A DNA stretch of 64,000 nucleotides from Campylobacter showae (GCF_900699785.1 NZ_LR535679.1:2046001-2110000); one strand, 5' to 3'. Counted from the stretch's first letter, positions 8,654-17,780 are shown. Notes: generated by a model from the letters alone, not told the origin. Numbers and translations are program-made.

Positions 8654-8740
8654 TGGTGCCCGAGGTCGGACTCGAACCGACACAAGGTTGCCCTTACCAG
8701 ATTTTGAGTCTGGCGCGTCTACCAGTTTCACCACTCGGGC
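8654..8740 (-). tRNA. tRNA-Leu (anticodon CAA)
   Basis: On the minus strand a full cloverleaf can be drawn: acceptor arms GCCCGAG/CTCGGGC, the anticodon stem CCAGA/TCTGG closing the loop CTCAAAA (anticodon CAA, reading UUG), a long variable arm as expected for leucine, and the T-arm with GGTTCGAGTCC. The terminal CCA is encoded (8654-8656). The gene is followed on its 3' side by a second CCA-like triplet and an 11-base homopolymer of C on this strand. Confidence 0.95.
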
Positions 8741-8783
8741 CAATAAAGAGTTGAGATTTTACCTTGAAAGATATAAAAAAGAG

Positions 8784-8820
8784 ATTAAAAAAACATGAAA
8801 GCTCAAATTTGAGCTTTCAT
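8784..8820 (-). terminator. Rho-independent terminator of the HU gene
   Basis: A perfect 26-base palindrome (8795-8820, centred on AAATTT) lies eleven bases beyond the HU stop codon. On the minus strand it is followed by GTTTTTTT, making a textbook intrinsic terminator. Confidence 0.9.
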
Positions 8821-8830
8821 GAAAGGGGGA

Positions 8831-9133
8831 TTATTTCTTTTTGCCTTTTTTGCCTGCGCCGGCTACTACGGCTTCTTTTAGTTTTTTGCCCACTTTAAAT
8901 TTAACGGCTTTGCTAGCAGGAACGTCGATAACTTTTTTAGTTCCAGGTACTCTTGCCTTTCTAGCTGCTCTATCGGCTGTACCAAATGTACCAAAACCTA
9001 TAAAGCTAACGCTATCTCCTGCAACTAGTGCGTTTTGGATTACTTCTAGTGCCGCGTCAACGACTTTTAGAGAATCTTTTTTAGAAAGACCAGCCTTTTC
9101 GGCAACAGCTTGAATAAAATCAGCTTTTTTCAT
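8831..9133 (-). CDS. hup: HU-family nucleoid DNA-binding protein
   Basis: The 100-residue protein has the HU/IHF fold pattern: helices in MKKADFIQAVAEKAGLSKK, the core SFIGFGTFG, the DNA-intercalating arm region with ARKARVPGTKK and a C-terminal VGKKLKEAV. An extra lysine/glycine tail (GAGKKGKKK) follows. It starts at an ATG preceded by AAGGA and has a strong terminator directly downstream, so it is a monocistronic unit. HU bends and compacts the chromosome. Confidence 0.95.
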   Translation of the reverse strand: MKKADFIQAVAEKAGLSKKDSLKVVDAALEVIQNALVAGDSVSFIGFGTFGTADRAARKARVPGTKKVIDVPASKAVKFKVGKKLKEAVVAGAGKKGKKK

Positions 9134-9253
9134 TGAACCATCCTTAATAAGAAGTGATATGCGGGCATTTTACAACGTTTTTATAAAAAATACAATAGTT
9201 TTTAGCCGAAAATTTAACGAATTTCACGCAAATTTGACAAAAAGTAGCGAATT

Positions 9254-9991
9254 TTAGACGATTTGCACCAAAAACTCGCTTTTTAGCCCCGTTTTTTTGA
9301 CGTCTATGAGGCGCAAATTTTCTATATCCATTTTGCAAAGTTCGCCGAAATTGTTTACTCCGTTTTGCGCAACCTGTCTCAAAACTATTCCGCGGTAAGC
9401 TTTGGCGTAGTGACTGACGACTTTGCCGTTTTTTAGAAATTTAAAGGTCGCAAACGGTTTTCGTATGCGGTAAAATTTCTCGTAAAACTCAGCCCTAAGG
9501 TCTAAAATATCGTCATCCCCCAGCCACTCATCTATCTCGTCACTAAAATTTTGCCTATAAAATTCCTCCAAATTTAGCCCGTTTATGCGCTCGCCTTGTT
9601 TTAGTTTGTATTCGGGCAGCATATCCGCCGCAGTCACGGGGCCGAATAAATTTGAAAAAATCAGCGTATTTTTATCTATAAACTCCTGCGGCGCGCTATC
9701 AAGGCTGCCGTAGTCAAGGTGCTTGTATGCTACTCCGTCGTAGCGCAGGATGGCTTTTACCGCGCCTTTTTTAAAAAGACTTTCGCGCAAGCTCGGCTCG
9801 TCGGTCAAATTTTTTACGCCGAAAAGTTTTGAAATTTTCTCCAAGTTTGCCGTTTGTAAAAAATCATCGTAAATTTTTAAAATTTCGCGCCGCTTTTCAT
9901 ATAAATTAGGAAAAACAAAGTCGCCCCTATCTATAAATTTATTTGGACTCACGGCGGTTTTGGCTTCGCTCGGCGAAAAGAGTATTTTCAT
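9254..9991 (-). CDS. yaaA: YaaA-family peroxide stress protein (DUF328)
   Basis: The 245-residue protein begins MKILFSPSEAK and contains SNLFGPVTAADMLPEYKLK and YAKAYRGIVLRQ, hallmark segments of the YaaA/UPF0246 family. In E. coli YaaA lowers free iron and limits oxidative DNA damage; the family binds DNA through a helix-hairpin-helix-like region. The start has AAGGAGC eight bases ahead. It reads away from flgL, and the 120-base divergent gap holds the flagellar promoters. Confidence 0.85.
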   Translation of the reverse strand: MKILFSPSEAKTAVSPNKFIDRGDFVFPNLYEKRREILKIYDDFLQTANLEKISKLFGVKNLTDEPSLRESLFKKGAVKAILRYDGVAYKHLDYGSLDSAPQEFIDKNTLIFSNLFGPVTAADMLPEYKLKQGERINGLNLEEFYRQNFSDEIDEWLGDDDILDLRAEFYEKFYRIRKPFATFKFLKNGKVVSHYAKAYRGIVLRQVAQNGVNNFGELCKMDIENLRLIDVKKTGLKSEFLVQIV

Positions 9992-10028
9992 TGATGCTCC
10001 TTAAATTTGGCAAAATCATATCTAAAAC

Positions 10029-10055
10029 TAAATAAATTTTGAAATTTGACGATAT
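10029..10055 (+). promoter_or_regulatory. Sigma-28 (FliA) promoter of flgL
   Basis: TAAA at 10029-10032, a 17-base spacer and CGATAT at 10050-10055 match the FliA consensus (TAAA, 17, CGATAa/t), with the Campylobacter-style CGATAT -10. The downstream gene, flgL, is a flagellar junction protein. Confidence 0.65.
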
Positions 10056-10060
10056 AGCGA

Positions 10061-10078
10061 GTGGAACTTTATTTGCTT
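10061..10078 (+). promoter_or_regulatory. Sigma-54 promoter of flgL
   Basis: The string TGGAAC-N5-TTGCTT has GG at 10063-10064 and GC at 10075-10076, the exact 12-base register of -24/-12 promoters, and matches the Campylobacter flagellar sigma-54 consensus. It lies 34 bases before the flgL ATG and immediately after a sigma-28 motif. Confidence 0.85.
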
Positions 10079-10111
10079 GTAAGAGCTTAATTAAATTTAA
10101 GGAAAAACTCA

Positions 10112-12367
10112 ATGAGAATGACGAATCAGTTGATGAAATTTATGAACAACTACGACTACCAGACCAATATGAAAGCGCTTTACAAGCTAAATAACCAAAT
10201 GTCAACCGGTCTAAAAATCCAAAATTCTTTCGAGGACAGCAGCGTCTATAACGACGGCATGAGGCTTGATTACGAGGTTGCGACGCTTGAGCAGGTGCAA
10301 ACGGCGACGTCGAAAGCGCAGCACTTTTCAAAAAATACCGACAAGGCTTTGGGCGAATTTAAGCAGCAGCTTGAGAGTTTTAAAACAAAGCTGGTTCAAG
10401 GCGCCAATGAAATCCACTCCAAAACATCGCGCGAAGCCATCGCAAATGACCTTCAAGGTATCAAAAATCACTTGGTAAATATCGCAAACACCTCGATCAA
10501 TGGGCAGTTTTTATTTTCTGGAAGCGCGATAAATACAAAGCCTGTAAACGGCGATACAAACGAGTATTATGGCAATGCGCAGGCGATGAAAACGGTAGGC
10601 GGAGCTCAGGTAAATTTGACCTACAACCAAAACGGGCAGGAGCTATTTTTGGGCAAGGACGGCGATTATAATAAAAAAGTTACATCCAATACGATGCTAA
10701 AAGCGCAAAATTTAGACGATAGAAACAAGACCGTTTATATCGATAGCGAGCATAAAATGCGCGATTTAATCGGTTTTAAATACGTAAAAGACGAAAAAAC
10801 ACTAACCAATCAAGATTTTACCGGCACCGGCGTGAGGCGGTTTCAGGACACGACGTTTTTCTTGCAGGGTAAAAAGCCAAACGGTACGAGCTTTACGAGC
10901 AAATTTAAGATGACTTCGGACGCTTCGATAAATGACTTGCTAGAAAAAATCGGCACCGAATACGGCAACACTCCGACTAATAAAGTCGTCGAGGTAACGA
11001 TAAACAACCAAGGTCAAATCAACGTAAAAGACCTAAGTAAAGGCAATCAGGTTATTGATTTTCACATGATAGCGGCGACGAAAAAGGTGGCAAACGCCGG
11101 AGATTTGACTGCGGCAAATATCAATGCAGCCTCAAATGCGTTTAATAACATTACGAATCTCACGGGTGGCAATCCTGCAAATTCGCTTGAAGCTAGGGTG
11201 CGAGCAAACCCTGACGACTATGAAATCACGGAATTTGTAAAAAGTAAATACGAAGACCTGGGCGGAGCCGTTACAAATGCTTACGACTACGACAAGATAA
11301 ACTTTAAACAAGAGGGTAGAAATCTAGTAGGCACAGTATCGCAAGTAGAACGGGGCAGCGGTAAATTTGCCGACGATAACACGACTCTAAGCCAAGTTGT
11401 GGCCTCAAAAGAGCTATATCCTGGCGAAAGAGACAAATACGATATAAACGACCAAGCCCTAAAAATGCAGATCAAATCTAAAAGCGGCGGAGATTATAAG
11501 GTCGACGTGCTTTTTGGTACCGCCGTACCTCCTACGACCTCAGGCAATGCGCGGGTAAATATAACAAGGCCTGACGGCACCACATATACGACCGAGGTTT
11601 GGGATAGCTTTTATAACGACACTACAAACCCGCCGACTACCGAGGGTAGAACTACCCAGTCAAAAAATATGACCTTTAGGCAGCTAAACGATATCATAGG
11701 TATGGTTGCTAGCGATAGCGTCCCTGCAGGCGCCGGCGGCAACACGCAAGCCGACTATGCCGCCTACAAGCAAGCCATCGCAAATTCACAAGGTAGCGTC
11801 GAGGCAAATATGGATCATAGGGGCCGAATAAAAGTAACCGACAAACAAAACGCCGTTACTCCGATAAAAGTCGGAATTTACGACGAGGCAAATTCCGATC
11901 AATTTTACGGAGATAGCACCGGCACGACTCCTGCAACAAAGCAAGGAGACGGCTCGCTGTGGAGCTTTTCTGCAAACAACGGCGTTGAGATAGATAGCCC
12001 GAGCGTGGATATTTTTGATGACTTAGATAGGATGATAGAGGCCGTTAGGAGTGGTCAGTACCGCGCCGATAGCGAGGGCGAGCATCCGCGAAACTCAGGC
12101 ATCCAAGGCGCGATCGAGAGGATAGACCACATCGCCGATCACGTGAGTAAAATCCACACCAAGGTAGGCGCTCAAAGCGCGGCACTAGCAGACACCAACA
12201 CTCGCGCTAGCATCATGGAGGTAAACGTAAAAACCGTCAAAGCCGACATCACAAACGCCGACTACGGCGAGACCTATATGAATCTCATGCAAAAAATGAT
12301 GTCGTATCAGGCGATGTTGCAGTCCGTGGCGAAGATAAATCAGCTCTCGTTATTAAACTATATGTAA
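10112..12367 (+). CDS. flgL: Flagellar hook-filament junction protein FlgL (HAP3)
   Basis: At 751 residues this is the long Epsilonproteobacterial form of FlgL; enteric FlgL is about 317. The N-terminal segment (MRMTNQLMKF with LNNQMSTGLKIQNSFEDS) and the C-terminal segment (NLMQKMMSYQAMLQSVAKI) are the paired coiled-coil ends that polymerise between hook and filament. The middle 500 residues are surface domains rich in Asn, Thr and Gly. It is exported by the flagellar type III system. Stacked sigma-28 and sigma-54 promoters precede it, and ftsK follows, as in C. jejuni. Confidence 0.95.
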   Translation: MRMTNQLMKFMNNYDYQTNMKALYKLNNQMSTGLKIQNSFEDSSVYNDGMRLDYEVATLEQVQTATSKAQHFSKNTDKALGEFKQQLESFKTKLVQGANEIHSKTSREAIANDLQGIKNHLVNIANTSINGQFLFSGSAINTKPVNGDTNEYYGNAQAMKTVGGAQVNLTYNQNGQELFLGKDGDYNKKVTSNTMLKAQNLDDRNKTVYIDSEHKMRDLIGFKYVKDEKTLTNQDFTGTGVRRFQDTTFFLQGKKPNGTSFTSKFKMTSDASINDLLEKIGTEYGNTPTNKVVEVTINNQGQINVKDLSKGNQVIDFHMIAATKKVANAGDLTAANINAASNAFNNITNLTGGNPANSLEARVRANPDDYEITEFVKSKYEDLGGAVTNAYDYDKINFKQEGRNLVGTVSQVERGSGKFADDNTTLSQVVASKELYPGERDKYDINDQALKMQIKSKSGGDYKVDVLFGTAVPPTTSGNARVNITRPDGTTYTTEVWDSFYNDTTNPPTTEGRTTQSKNMTFRQLNDIIGMVASDSVPAGAGGNTQADYAAYKQAIANSQGSVEANMDHRGRIKVTDKQNAVTPIKVGIYDEANSDQFYGDSTGTTPATKQGDGSLWSFSANNGVEIDSPSVDIFDDLDRMIEAVRSGQYRADSEGEHPRNSGIQGAIERIDHIADHVSKIHTKVGAQSAALADTNTRASIMEVNVKTVKADITNADYGETYMNLMQKMMSYQAMLQSVAKINQLSLLNYM

Positions 12368-12375
12368 AAACTCGC

Positions 12376-12381
12376 TATAAT
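12376..12381 (+). promoter_or_regulatory. Probable -10 box for ftsK
   Basis: A perfect TATAAT lies nine bases after the flgL stop codon and about 130 bases before the FtsK reading frame, giving ftsK its own housekeeping promoter. Confidence 0.5.
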
Positions 12382-12506
12382 CTACCGTTTTATTAAAGTT
12401 TCGTTATCAAAGTGGGTGGAGCGAAAATGGGGTCAAATTTGGTAAATTCGGCTCTAAAATTCGCTTTCCCTCAAATTTAAATTTACTAAATTTAAAAGGA
12501 CGCGCC

Positions 12507-14654
12507 ATTTTAAGAGAATCGGTTTTAGTCGTAGTCGTTTGTTTTTTGATATTTTTTGGGATCGCTACCATCGCGCCTGCGGCAAATTTCGTCGGTAGCT
12601 TCGGCAATGCGATCGGACTTTGGAACTTCAAGCTTTTCGGCTTTATAGCTTACGTTTATCCTTTTGTTTTTATATTTTTTGCGTATTATATTTACAAATA
12701 CTTTAACGGTTTTAATGCCGAATTTGCCCAGACGACGCTTGGTGCGGCGCTACTGTTTTTGGCGTTTTTGATGTTTCAATCAGGCGCGGACGCTAACTAC
12801 GGCGGACTGATTGCAAATAGCGCAAACGAGGCGCTAAAAGACGTTGCGGGCGTGATAGGTATGTGGGTCTTTATCGTGATGCTTTTCGTGCTGAGCTTTG
12901 GCCTTATCGCGCAAGATAACATCATAGCTATACTAAAAAAGGCTTTCGTTGAACCTAGTACCAACGAAGATAAATTTGAAAACGCGGGCGAGGTTAAGCC
13001 TAAAACGCAAAAAAAGCCTAGGCAAATCAAAAAGCCTAAAGCTCAAAGCGAGTCAAATTTGAGCGAGGAAAACGGCGAAAAGCTAGAGGACGAAGATAGC
13101 CAAGGCGAAGAAAACGAAGCGCAGGATGAGGTCGAGTTAAATTTAGAAGAAAAAAGTACGGTCACGATAAACGGCGTCGAGATCCTAAACGAAGTCGCCG
13201 AAAATAAAAAGCTACTCGAACAAATGGAAAAAGGCAAGGTCGAAAAGCCTAAGGATTTTGCGTTGCCGCCGCTTAAATTTCTAAACGATCCGCCAAAGCG
13301 CTCGCACAGCGTAAACGAAGCCGAGATCGATCAAAAGATCTCCGATCTGCTCGATAAGCTGCGCAAATTTAAAATAGACGGCGACGTCGTGCGCACTTAC
13401 ACGGGTCCGATCGTTACGACGTTTGAGTTTCGTCAGGCGCCTCATATCAAGGTGAGTAAAATTTTAACCCTACAAGACGACCTCGCGATGGCTTTGCGCG
13501 CGCAGACTATACGTATCCAAGCGCCCATACCGGGCAAGGACGTCGTAGGCATCGAGGTTCCGAACAAAAACATCGAGACCGTATACCTAAAAGAAATTTT
13601 AGATAGCGAAGTTTTTAAAAACTCGAGCAGTCCGCTAACTATCGCGCTAGGCAAGGATATCGTCGGTGCGCCCTTTGTCACCGATCTAAAAAAGCTGCCT
13701 CACCTGCTAATCGCGGGCACGACGGGATCTGGCAAGAGCGTGGGTATAAACGCGATGCTGCTAAGCCTGCTATATCGCAACAGTCCGCAGACGCTGCGCC
13801 TGATGATGATAGATCCAAAGATGCTTGAGTTTAGCATCTATAACGACATCCCGCACCTGCTAACGCCCGTCATCACGCAGGCCAAGCAGGCCATCACCGC
13901 GCTATCAAATATGGTCGCCGAGATGGAGCGCCGCTACAAGATCATGAGTCATACGCGCACCAAAAATATCGAAAGCTACAACGAAAAAATGAAAGAGGAG
14001 GGCGGCGAGCAGTTCCCGTACATCGTCGTTATCATCGACGAGCTAGCCGATCTCATGATGACTAGCGGTAAGGACGTGGAGCTATACATCGGGCGTCTAG
14101 CTCAGATGGCTAGGGCTAGCGGCATACATCTCATCGTCGCCACCCAGCGCCCGAGCGTGGACGTCGTGACGGGGCTAATCAAGGCAAATTTACCTAGCCG
14201 CATCAGCTACCGCGTCGGTCAGCGCATCGATAGCAAGGTAATCCTAGATCAAATGGGCGCGGAGAGCCTGCTAGGACGCGGCGATATGCTATTTACGCCT
14301 CCGGGAAGCCCCGGCGTCATCAGACTGCACGCGCCGTTTGCTAGCGAAAAAGAGATTGACACGATCGTAAATTTCCTAAAATCTCAGCAAGATGTTGTCT
14401 ATGACGAGAGATTTTTAGCCGAAGAGGGCTCTAGCGGCGGTGCGGGTACAGGCTCCGGCGCCGTAGCGGGCGAGCTAGACGAGCTCTACGAAGAGGCCAA
14501 AGAGATCGTATTAAGCGAGCAAAAAACCTCGATCAGCTATCTGCAACGCCGCCTAAAAATCGGCTATAACCGCGCAGCTACGATCATCGAACAGATGGAA
14601 CAAATGGGCGTGCTAGGCCCGGTAAACGCAAAAGGGCAGAGGGATATTTTGTAA
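12507..14654 (+). CDS. ftsK: DNA translocase FtsK
   Basis: N-terminal membrane helices are followed by an acidic linker (about residues 145-230), then the RecA-like motor with Walker A GTTGSGKS near residue 405 and Walker B VVIIDELADLMM. The C-terminal gamma winged helix (SYLQRRLKIGYNRAATIIEQM) recognises KOPS-type DNA signals. FtsK pumps DNA at the septum and activates chromosome dimer resolution. The start is uncertain: no ATG or GTG is in frame, and TTG 12546 cuts into the first helix. ATT 12507 follows AAAAGGA at a six-base spacing and restores the helix, so it is given here as the likelier start, giving 715 residues. Confidence 0.9.
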   Translation: MLRESVLVVVVCFLIFFGIATIAPAANFVGSFGNAIGLWNFKLFGFIAYVYPFVFIFFAYYIYKYFNGFNAEFAQTTLGAALLFLAFLMFQSGADANYGGLIANSANEALKDVAGVIGMWVFIVMLFVLSFGLIAQDNIIAILKKAFVEPSTNEDKFENAGEVKPKTQKKPRQIKKPKAQSESNLSEENGEKLEDEDSQGEENEAQDEVELNLEEKSTVTINGVEILNEVAENKKLLEQMEKGKVEKPKDFALPPLKFLNDPPKRSHSVNEAEIDQKISDLLDKLRKFKIDGDVVRTYTGPIVTTFEFRQAPHIKVSKILTLQDDLAMALRAQTIRIQAPIPGKDVVGIEVPNKNIETVYLKEILDSEVFKNSSSPLTIALGKDIVGAPFVTDLKKLPHLLIAGTTGSGKSVGINAMLLSLLYRNSPQTLRLMMIDPKMLEFSIYNDIPHLLTPVITQAKQAITALSNMVAEMERRYKIMSHTRTKNIESYNEKMKEEGGEQFPYIVVIIDELADLMMTSGKDVELYIGRLAQMARASGIHLIVATQRPSVDVVTGLIKANLPSRISYRVGQRIDSKVILDQMGAESLLGRGDMLFTPPGSPGVIRLHAPFASEKEIDTIVNFLKSQQDVVYDERFLAEEGSSGGAGTGSGAVAGELDELYEEAKEIVLSEQKTSISYLQRRLKIGYNRAATIIEQMEQMGVLGPVNAKGQRDIL

Positions 14655-14768
14655 ATTTGCTCAAATTTACAGGCGAGTATCGGCTGTATCTGGCGGATAC
14701 CAGGTTGCGTTTGAGCGCGGCAAGGTCGCGGTTTTCACGCGCAAAATTTACGCGGGCAAAGGAGCTAA

Positions 14769-15466
14769 ATGCAAACGGATGCTTTTGTACGGCTCAAATT
14801 TGAACTCTGCGAGTATCTAAGGCTCTACGATGCGGGGCTAAAAAAGCGAGCAAACGCGCATCTAAAGGGCGCGGTGCATAAATTTAAAAGCGAGTTTAGC
14901 GAGGCGGAGCAGAGCTATGCGCTAGGTGAACTTTGCCGCGAAATTTTAGACGAAAGCAAAAAGCGAGCTAAAAAACCTAAAAACCGCGGCAACAGAGAGC
15001 TACCGTTTCGGCTTGGCGAGCTAGCCAGCGAGTATCTAAAAAATCGCTGCATCGCAGGCCAAATGCCGCATCTACGCTGGGCGTATTAGCTCTGCGCGCA
15101 CGGCTCTTGGGAGAGCTTGATAAGGACGAGCTTTTACGCCGCGCATACCGTCATGAGCGCTGCGACGCATACACCGTAGAGCTGTACTTTTGCATGCTAT
15201 TAGACGCGCTAGACTGGGGCGCGCACCACTTTCCAGAGGGCTGTCTGATAGAGAGCGCACGCTATGAGCGGCTAATCCGCGAAGCCCACGACGCAATGTA
15301 AAAGCACGAGATAAGCGCGCGGCTAAATTCGGAATTTGAATACTTAGTAAAGCTTTACGAGTGCTATTTTGAGTTTAAATCTCGCGGCGGCGAGGTAGAT
15401 TTTTACGCGCTGTGTGAAAAGGCGGGACTAAATTTTTCGCCCGTAAAGTCTTTTTATTATGAGTAG
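14769..15466 (+). pseudogene. Decayed hypothetical gene (frameshift plus in-frame stop)
   Basis: Three consecutive open segments read like one protein of about 230 residues. The first runs 14769-15089 from an ATG after AAAGGAGC. The second is in the -1 frame (through 15107-15301). The third continues in that same frame past a TAA at 15299-15301 and ends at TAG 15464. All three are helix-rich with similar composition (Leu, Glu, Arg, Lys, many Tyr and Cys), with no sign of secretion or membrane segments. No family was recognised. Either it is a pseudogene or the sequence has errors here. The 114 bases before it, after ftsK, hold no supported gene. Confidence 0.5.
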
Positions 15467-15655
15467 CGAGGAGCCCTTAAATTTGATCGGATACAAATTT
15501 AAAACAAGCGACAAATTTACGGCTCAAAATTTGGCGTTTAGTTAGTCGCAAACGATACGCCGAATTTCAAAATTTAAGCAAAAACGGCTTGCTTTAAATT
15601 TTAACTCAAATTTTACTCGCGCTCCGCAAATTTTACAAAACGCTCAAATTTACCC

Positions 15656-16894
15656 CTACGCCGCGATATTTTGCAGATTTTCAAAGCTAAATACGTTTAG
15701 TCCGTTTTTGTATTCGTAGCCCAGGGTTAGCTTGTGGGCTTTGATTATGTTTTCTACGATGTAGAGCCCCAGACCGAAGCTCTTTTGCGCGTTTTCGCCC
15801 TTAGTAAAGGGCTCTACGTAGTGGCGCAGCTCCTTTGACAATCGCTCGCCTTCGTTGATAAATTTGATCGACTCGCGCGTGATAGTTATATTTACGCGCT
15901 TGTTTGGAGAGTATTTTAGGGCGTTATCGATCATGTTCTTAGCAGCGATTGCTAGCAGTTTAAAGTCCGCATTTAGATTCACGTCTTCTAGCTTGCTAAT
16001 AGTAACCTGTCCCGGATCAACCATCGCGATATCCAGAGCCTCGTCGATGATATCGTCGATACGGCAAATTTTAGTATTATTTAGCGCGATGTTTGAGGTG
16101 ACTTGCTCGACGGCGGCAAATTCGTTTATGAGATTTTCGAGTTTTATAAAAACCGACACGAGTCGCTCTTGGTTTTTGCTTTTTTCTATCATTTCGGCGG
16201 CTAGGCGGCCTTTGGTGATCGGCGTTTTTAGCTCGTGCATTATATTTCTTAAAAATAGCTTGCGCGACGCATTTAAGTTTTTGATCTGACAAACCGCATC
16301 GTAAAATGCCTCCGCAACCTCGGAAATTTCGTCGTTACCGCTGCTGACATTTTGCACTTCGTCGATCTCGCCCGCGGCAAATTTAGCTATCTGGCGCTTT
16401 AGTTTTCTTAGCGGTTTTAGCTTCCTGATAACAAAAACGTAAGCGGCCAAAAGTATGATCGCCACTAGCGAAAAGATGATCTTGATGATGTCGTAGCGGT
16501 ACGGTTGGTAGTCGTTATCCTTTAAAAGCAGGACTTTATCCACGTGCTGGACTTTTAGATAGTGGTGATTTTGATAGATCATGATAGCGCTGGAGCCGAT
16601 GTCTGCTGATATCTCCTCAAGCACGGTTGCGTTTGCTAGGATCTCCTCTTTCTGCTGCTCGTTCGTGATCTCGGGCATCTTAAAGTCGCCCGTTTGGCGC
16701 TCGTACTCTTTTTCGTTTATGATACCGCTCATCAAAAAGAGCTGATTTCTAGCGATCGTGGAGTATTTGGCGTTTAGCTCGCGCGCGTAGTTTTGCTTGT
16801 CGTAGTCCATCAGCCACAAAAATGCTAAAAATATGCTTGTTAGCGCCAAAGCAAAGATAAAAGTGATAGTGTAAAAAACAGATGAACGTTTCAT
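15656..16894 (-). CDS. cprS: Sensor histidine kinase, CprS-like
   Basis: The 412-residue kinase has two transmembrane helices (about 7-29 and 138-156) bounding a periplasmic sensor, a HAMP-like linker, the H box with His about 220 in MHELKTPITKGR, an N box in NMIDNALKYSP and the G box FGLGLYIVENI. It follows the response-regulator gene by 16 bases on the same strand. The order kinase-regulator-htrA matches the C. jejuni cprRS-htrA neighbourhood as I recall it, where CprRS affects envelope properties and biofilm. The name rests on synteny. Confidence 0.85.
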   Translation of the reverse strand: MKRSSVFYTITFIFALALTSIFLAFLWLMDYDKQNYARELNAKYSTIARNQLFLMSGIINEKEYERQTGDFKMPEITNEQQKEEILANATVLEEISADIGSSAIMIYQNHHYLKVQHVDKVLLLKDNDYQPYRYDIIKIIFSLVAIILLAAYVFVIRKLKPLRKLKRQIAKFAAGEIDEVQNVSSGNDEISEVAEAFYDAVCQIKNLNASRKLFLRNIMHELKTPITKGRLAAEMIEKSKNQERLVSVFIKLENLINEFAAVEQVTSNIALNNTKICRIDDIIDEALDIAMVDPGQVTISKLEDVNLNADFKLLAIAAKNMIDNALKYSPNKRVNITITRESIKFINEGERLSKELRHYVEPFTKGENAQKSFGLGLYIVENIIKAHKLTLGYEYKNGLNVFSFENLQNIAA

Positions 16895-16910
16895 TTGCGG
16901 GCTTTAAAAT

Positions 16911-17603
16911 TTACTGCATTAGCTTGTAGCCGATGCCGCGGATAGCGTGGATGTATTTTGGTTCTTTTGGGTCGTCGCCTAGCTTGCCTCTGATGCGCCC
17001 GATGATGACGTCGATGCTCTTGTTCGTCGAGTCCTCGCTGATGCTCGCGCAGTTATAGATGAACTCCTCGCGCGTGATAGCGCCGCCTTCTTTTTGAAGC
17101 ATGTATTTTAGGATATCGTACTCCGCGGCGGTCAAATTTAACGGCTCGCCTTTTAGCGTGATGACGTGTTTAAAGTCGTCTACCGCAATATCTTTCTCGC
17201 GCGCAGGCTCCTTTGCGCCGCTTAAATTTGTGCCCGCTACCGCGCTTTGGCGGCGCAGATGGCTTTTGATGCGAGCTAGCAGCTCCTGCGGGTCGTAGGG
17301 CTTTGGCAGATAGTCGTCCGCGCCGTTATCTAGGGCGTTTACTTTGTCGGTGATGTCGTGACGCGCGCTTGAGATGATGATGGGCACGTCGTGGCGCTTG
17401 CGGATCTCTTTGCACACTTCTAGGCCGTCGAGTCCCGGTAGCGTGAGATCCAAGATCACGAGGTCGAATTTTTCTACGTTTAGCGTCGAAAGCCCGATAT
17501 AGGGCTCCTCCGCCATCTTTACGTCCATATCGCTTTTTGCTAAAAACTCGGTCAAAATTTCAGCTAGCTCTAAATCGTCTTCTATCATCAGAATTTTTAT
17601 CAT
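16911..17603 (-). CDS. cprR: OmpR-family response regulator, CprR-like
   Basis: The 230-residue protein has a receiver domain with acidic pocket EDD (residues 8-10), phospho-acceptor Asp about 52 in VILDLTLPG, Lys in LPKPYDP, and a C-terminal winged helix ending HAIRGIGYKLM. It would be phosphorylated by the kinase encoded 16 bases downstream. The CprR assignment comes from its place beside htrA. A TATAAT on this strand lies only about 18 bases before the ATG, so the mRNA leader would be very short. Confidence 0.88.
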   Translation of the reverse strand: MIKILMIEDDLELAEILTEFLAKSDMDVKMAEEPYIGLSTLNVEKFDLVILDLTLPGLDGLEVCKEIRKRHDVPIIISSARHDITDKVNALDNGADDYLPKPYDPQELLARIKSHLRRQSAVAGTNLSGAKEPAREKDIAVDDFKHVITLKGEPLNLTAAEYDILKYMLQKEGGAITREEFIYNCASISEDSTNKSIDVIIGRIRGKLGDDPKEPKYIHAIRGIGYKLMQ

Positions 17604-17620
17604 TTTATGTCCTTTGGGGG

Positions 17621-17626
17621 ATTATA
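17621..17626 (-). promoter_or_regulatory. -10 box of cprR
   Basis: The minus strand reads TATAAT, followed by a C run and AAAGGA before the cprR ATG at 17603. The predicted leader is about ten bases. Confidence 0.55.
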
Positions 17627-17780
17627 GCGAGTTTTGACTAAATTTTTAATGGCGGCCGCGGCTCGTCTTTTTGCTACGCTACGCTTGCAACCTTCAGTCG
17701 AACGCTTTTTTAAGCTTGGTTAAATTTTGAAACTAGAAATTTAATCGGTTCAAATTTAAGATGAAATTTAGAAAATTTAA

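Noticed and set aside
8491..8685. 64-codon minus-strand frame starting in tRNA-Leu
   Set aside because: It begins inside the tRNA and reads through the G11 tract as His-Pro repeats; no coding support.
16077..16292. Minus-strand Arg/Lys-rich frame inside cprS
   Set aside because: It is a shadow of the kinase gene in another frame.
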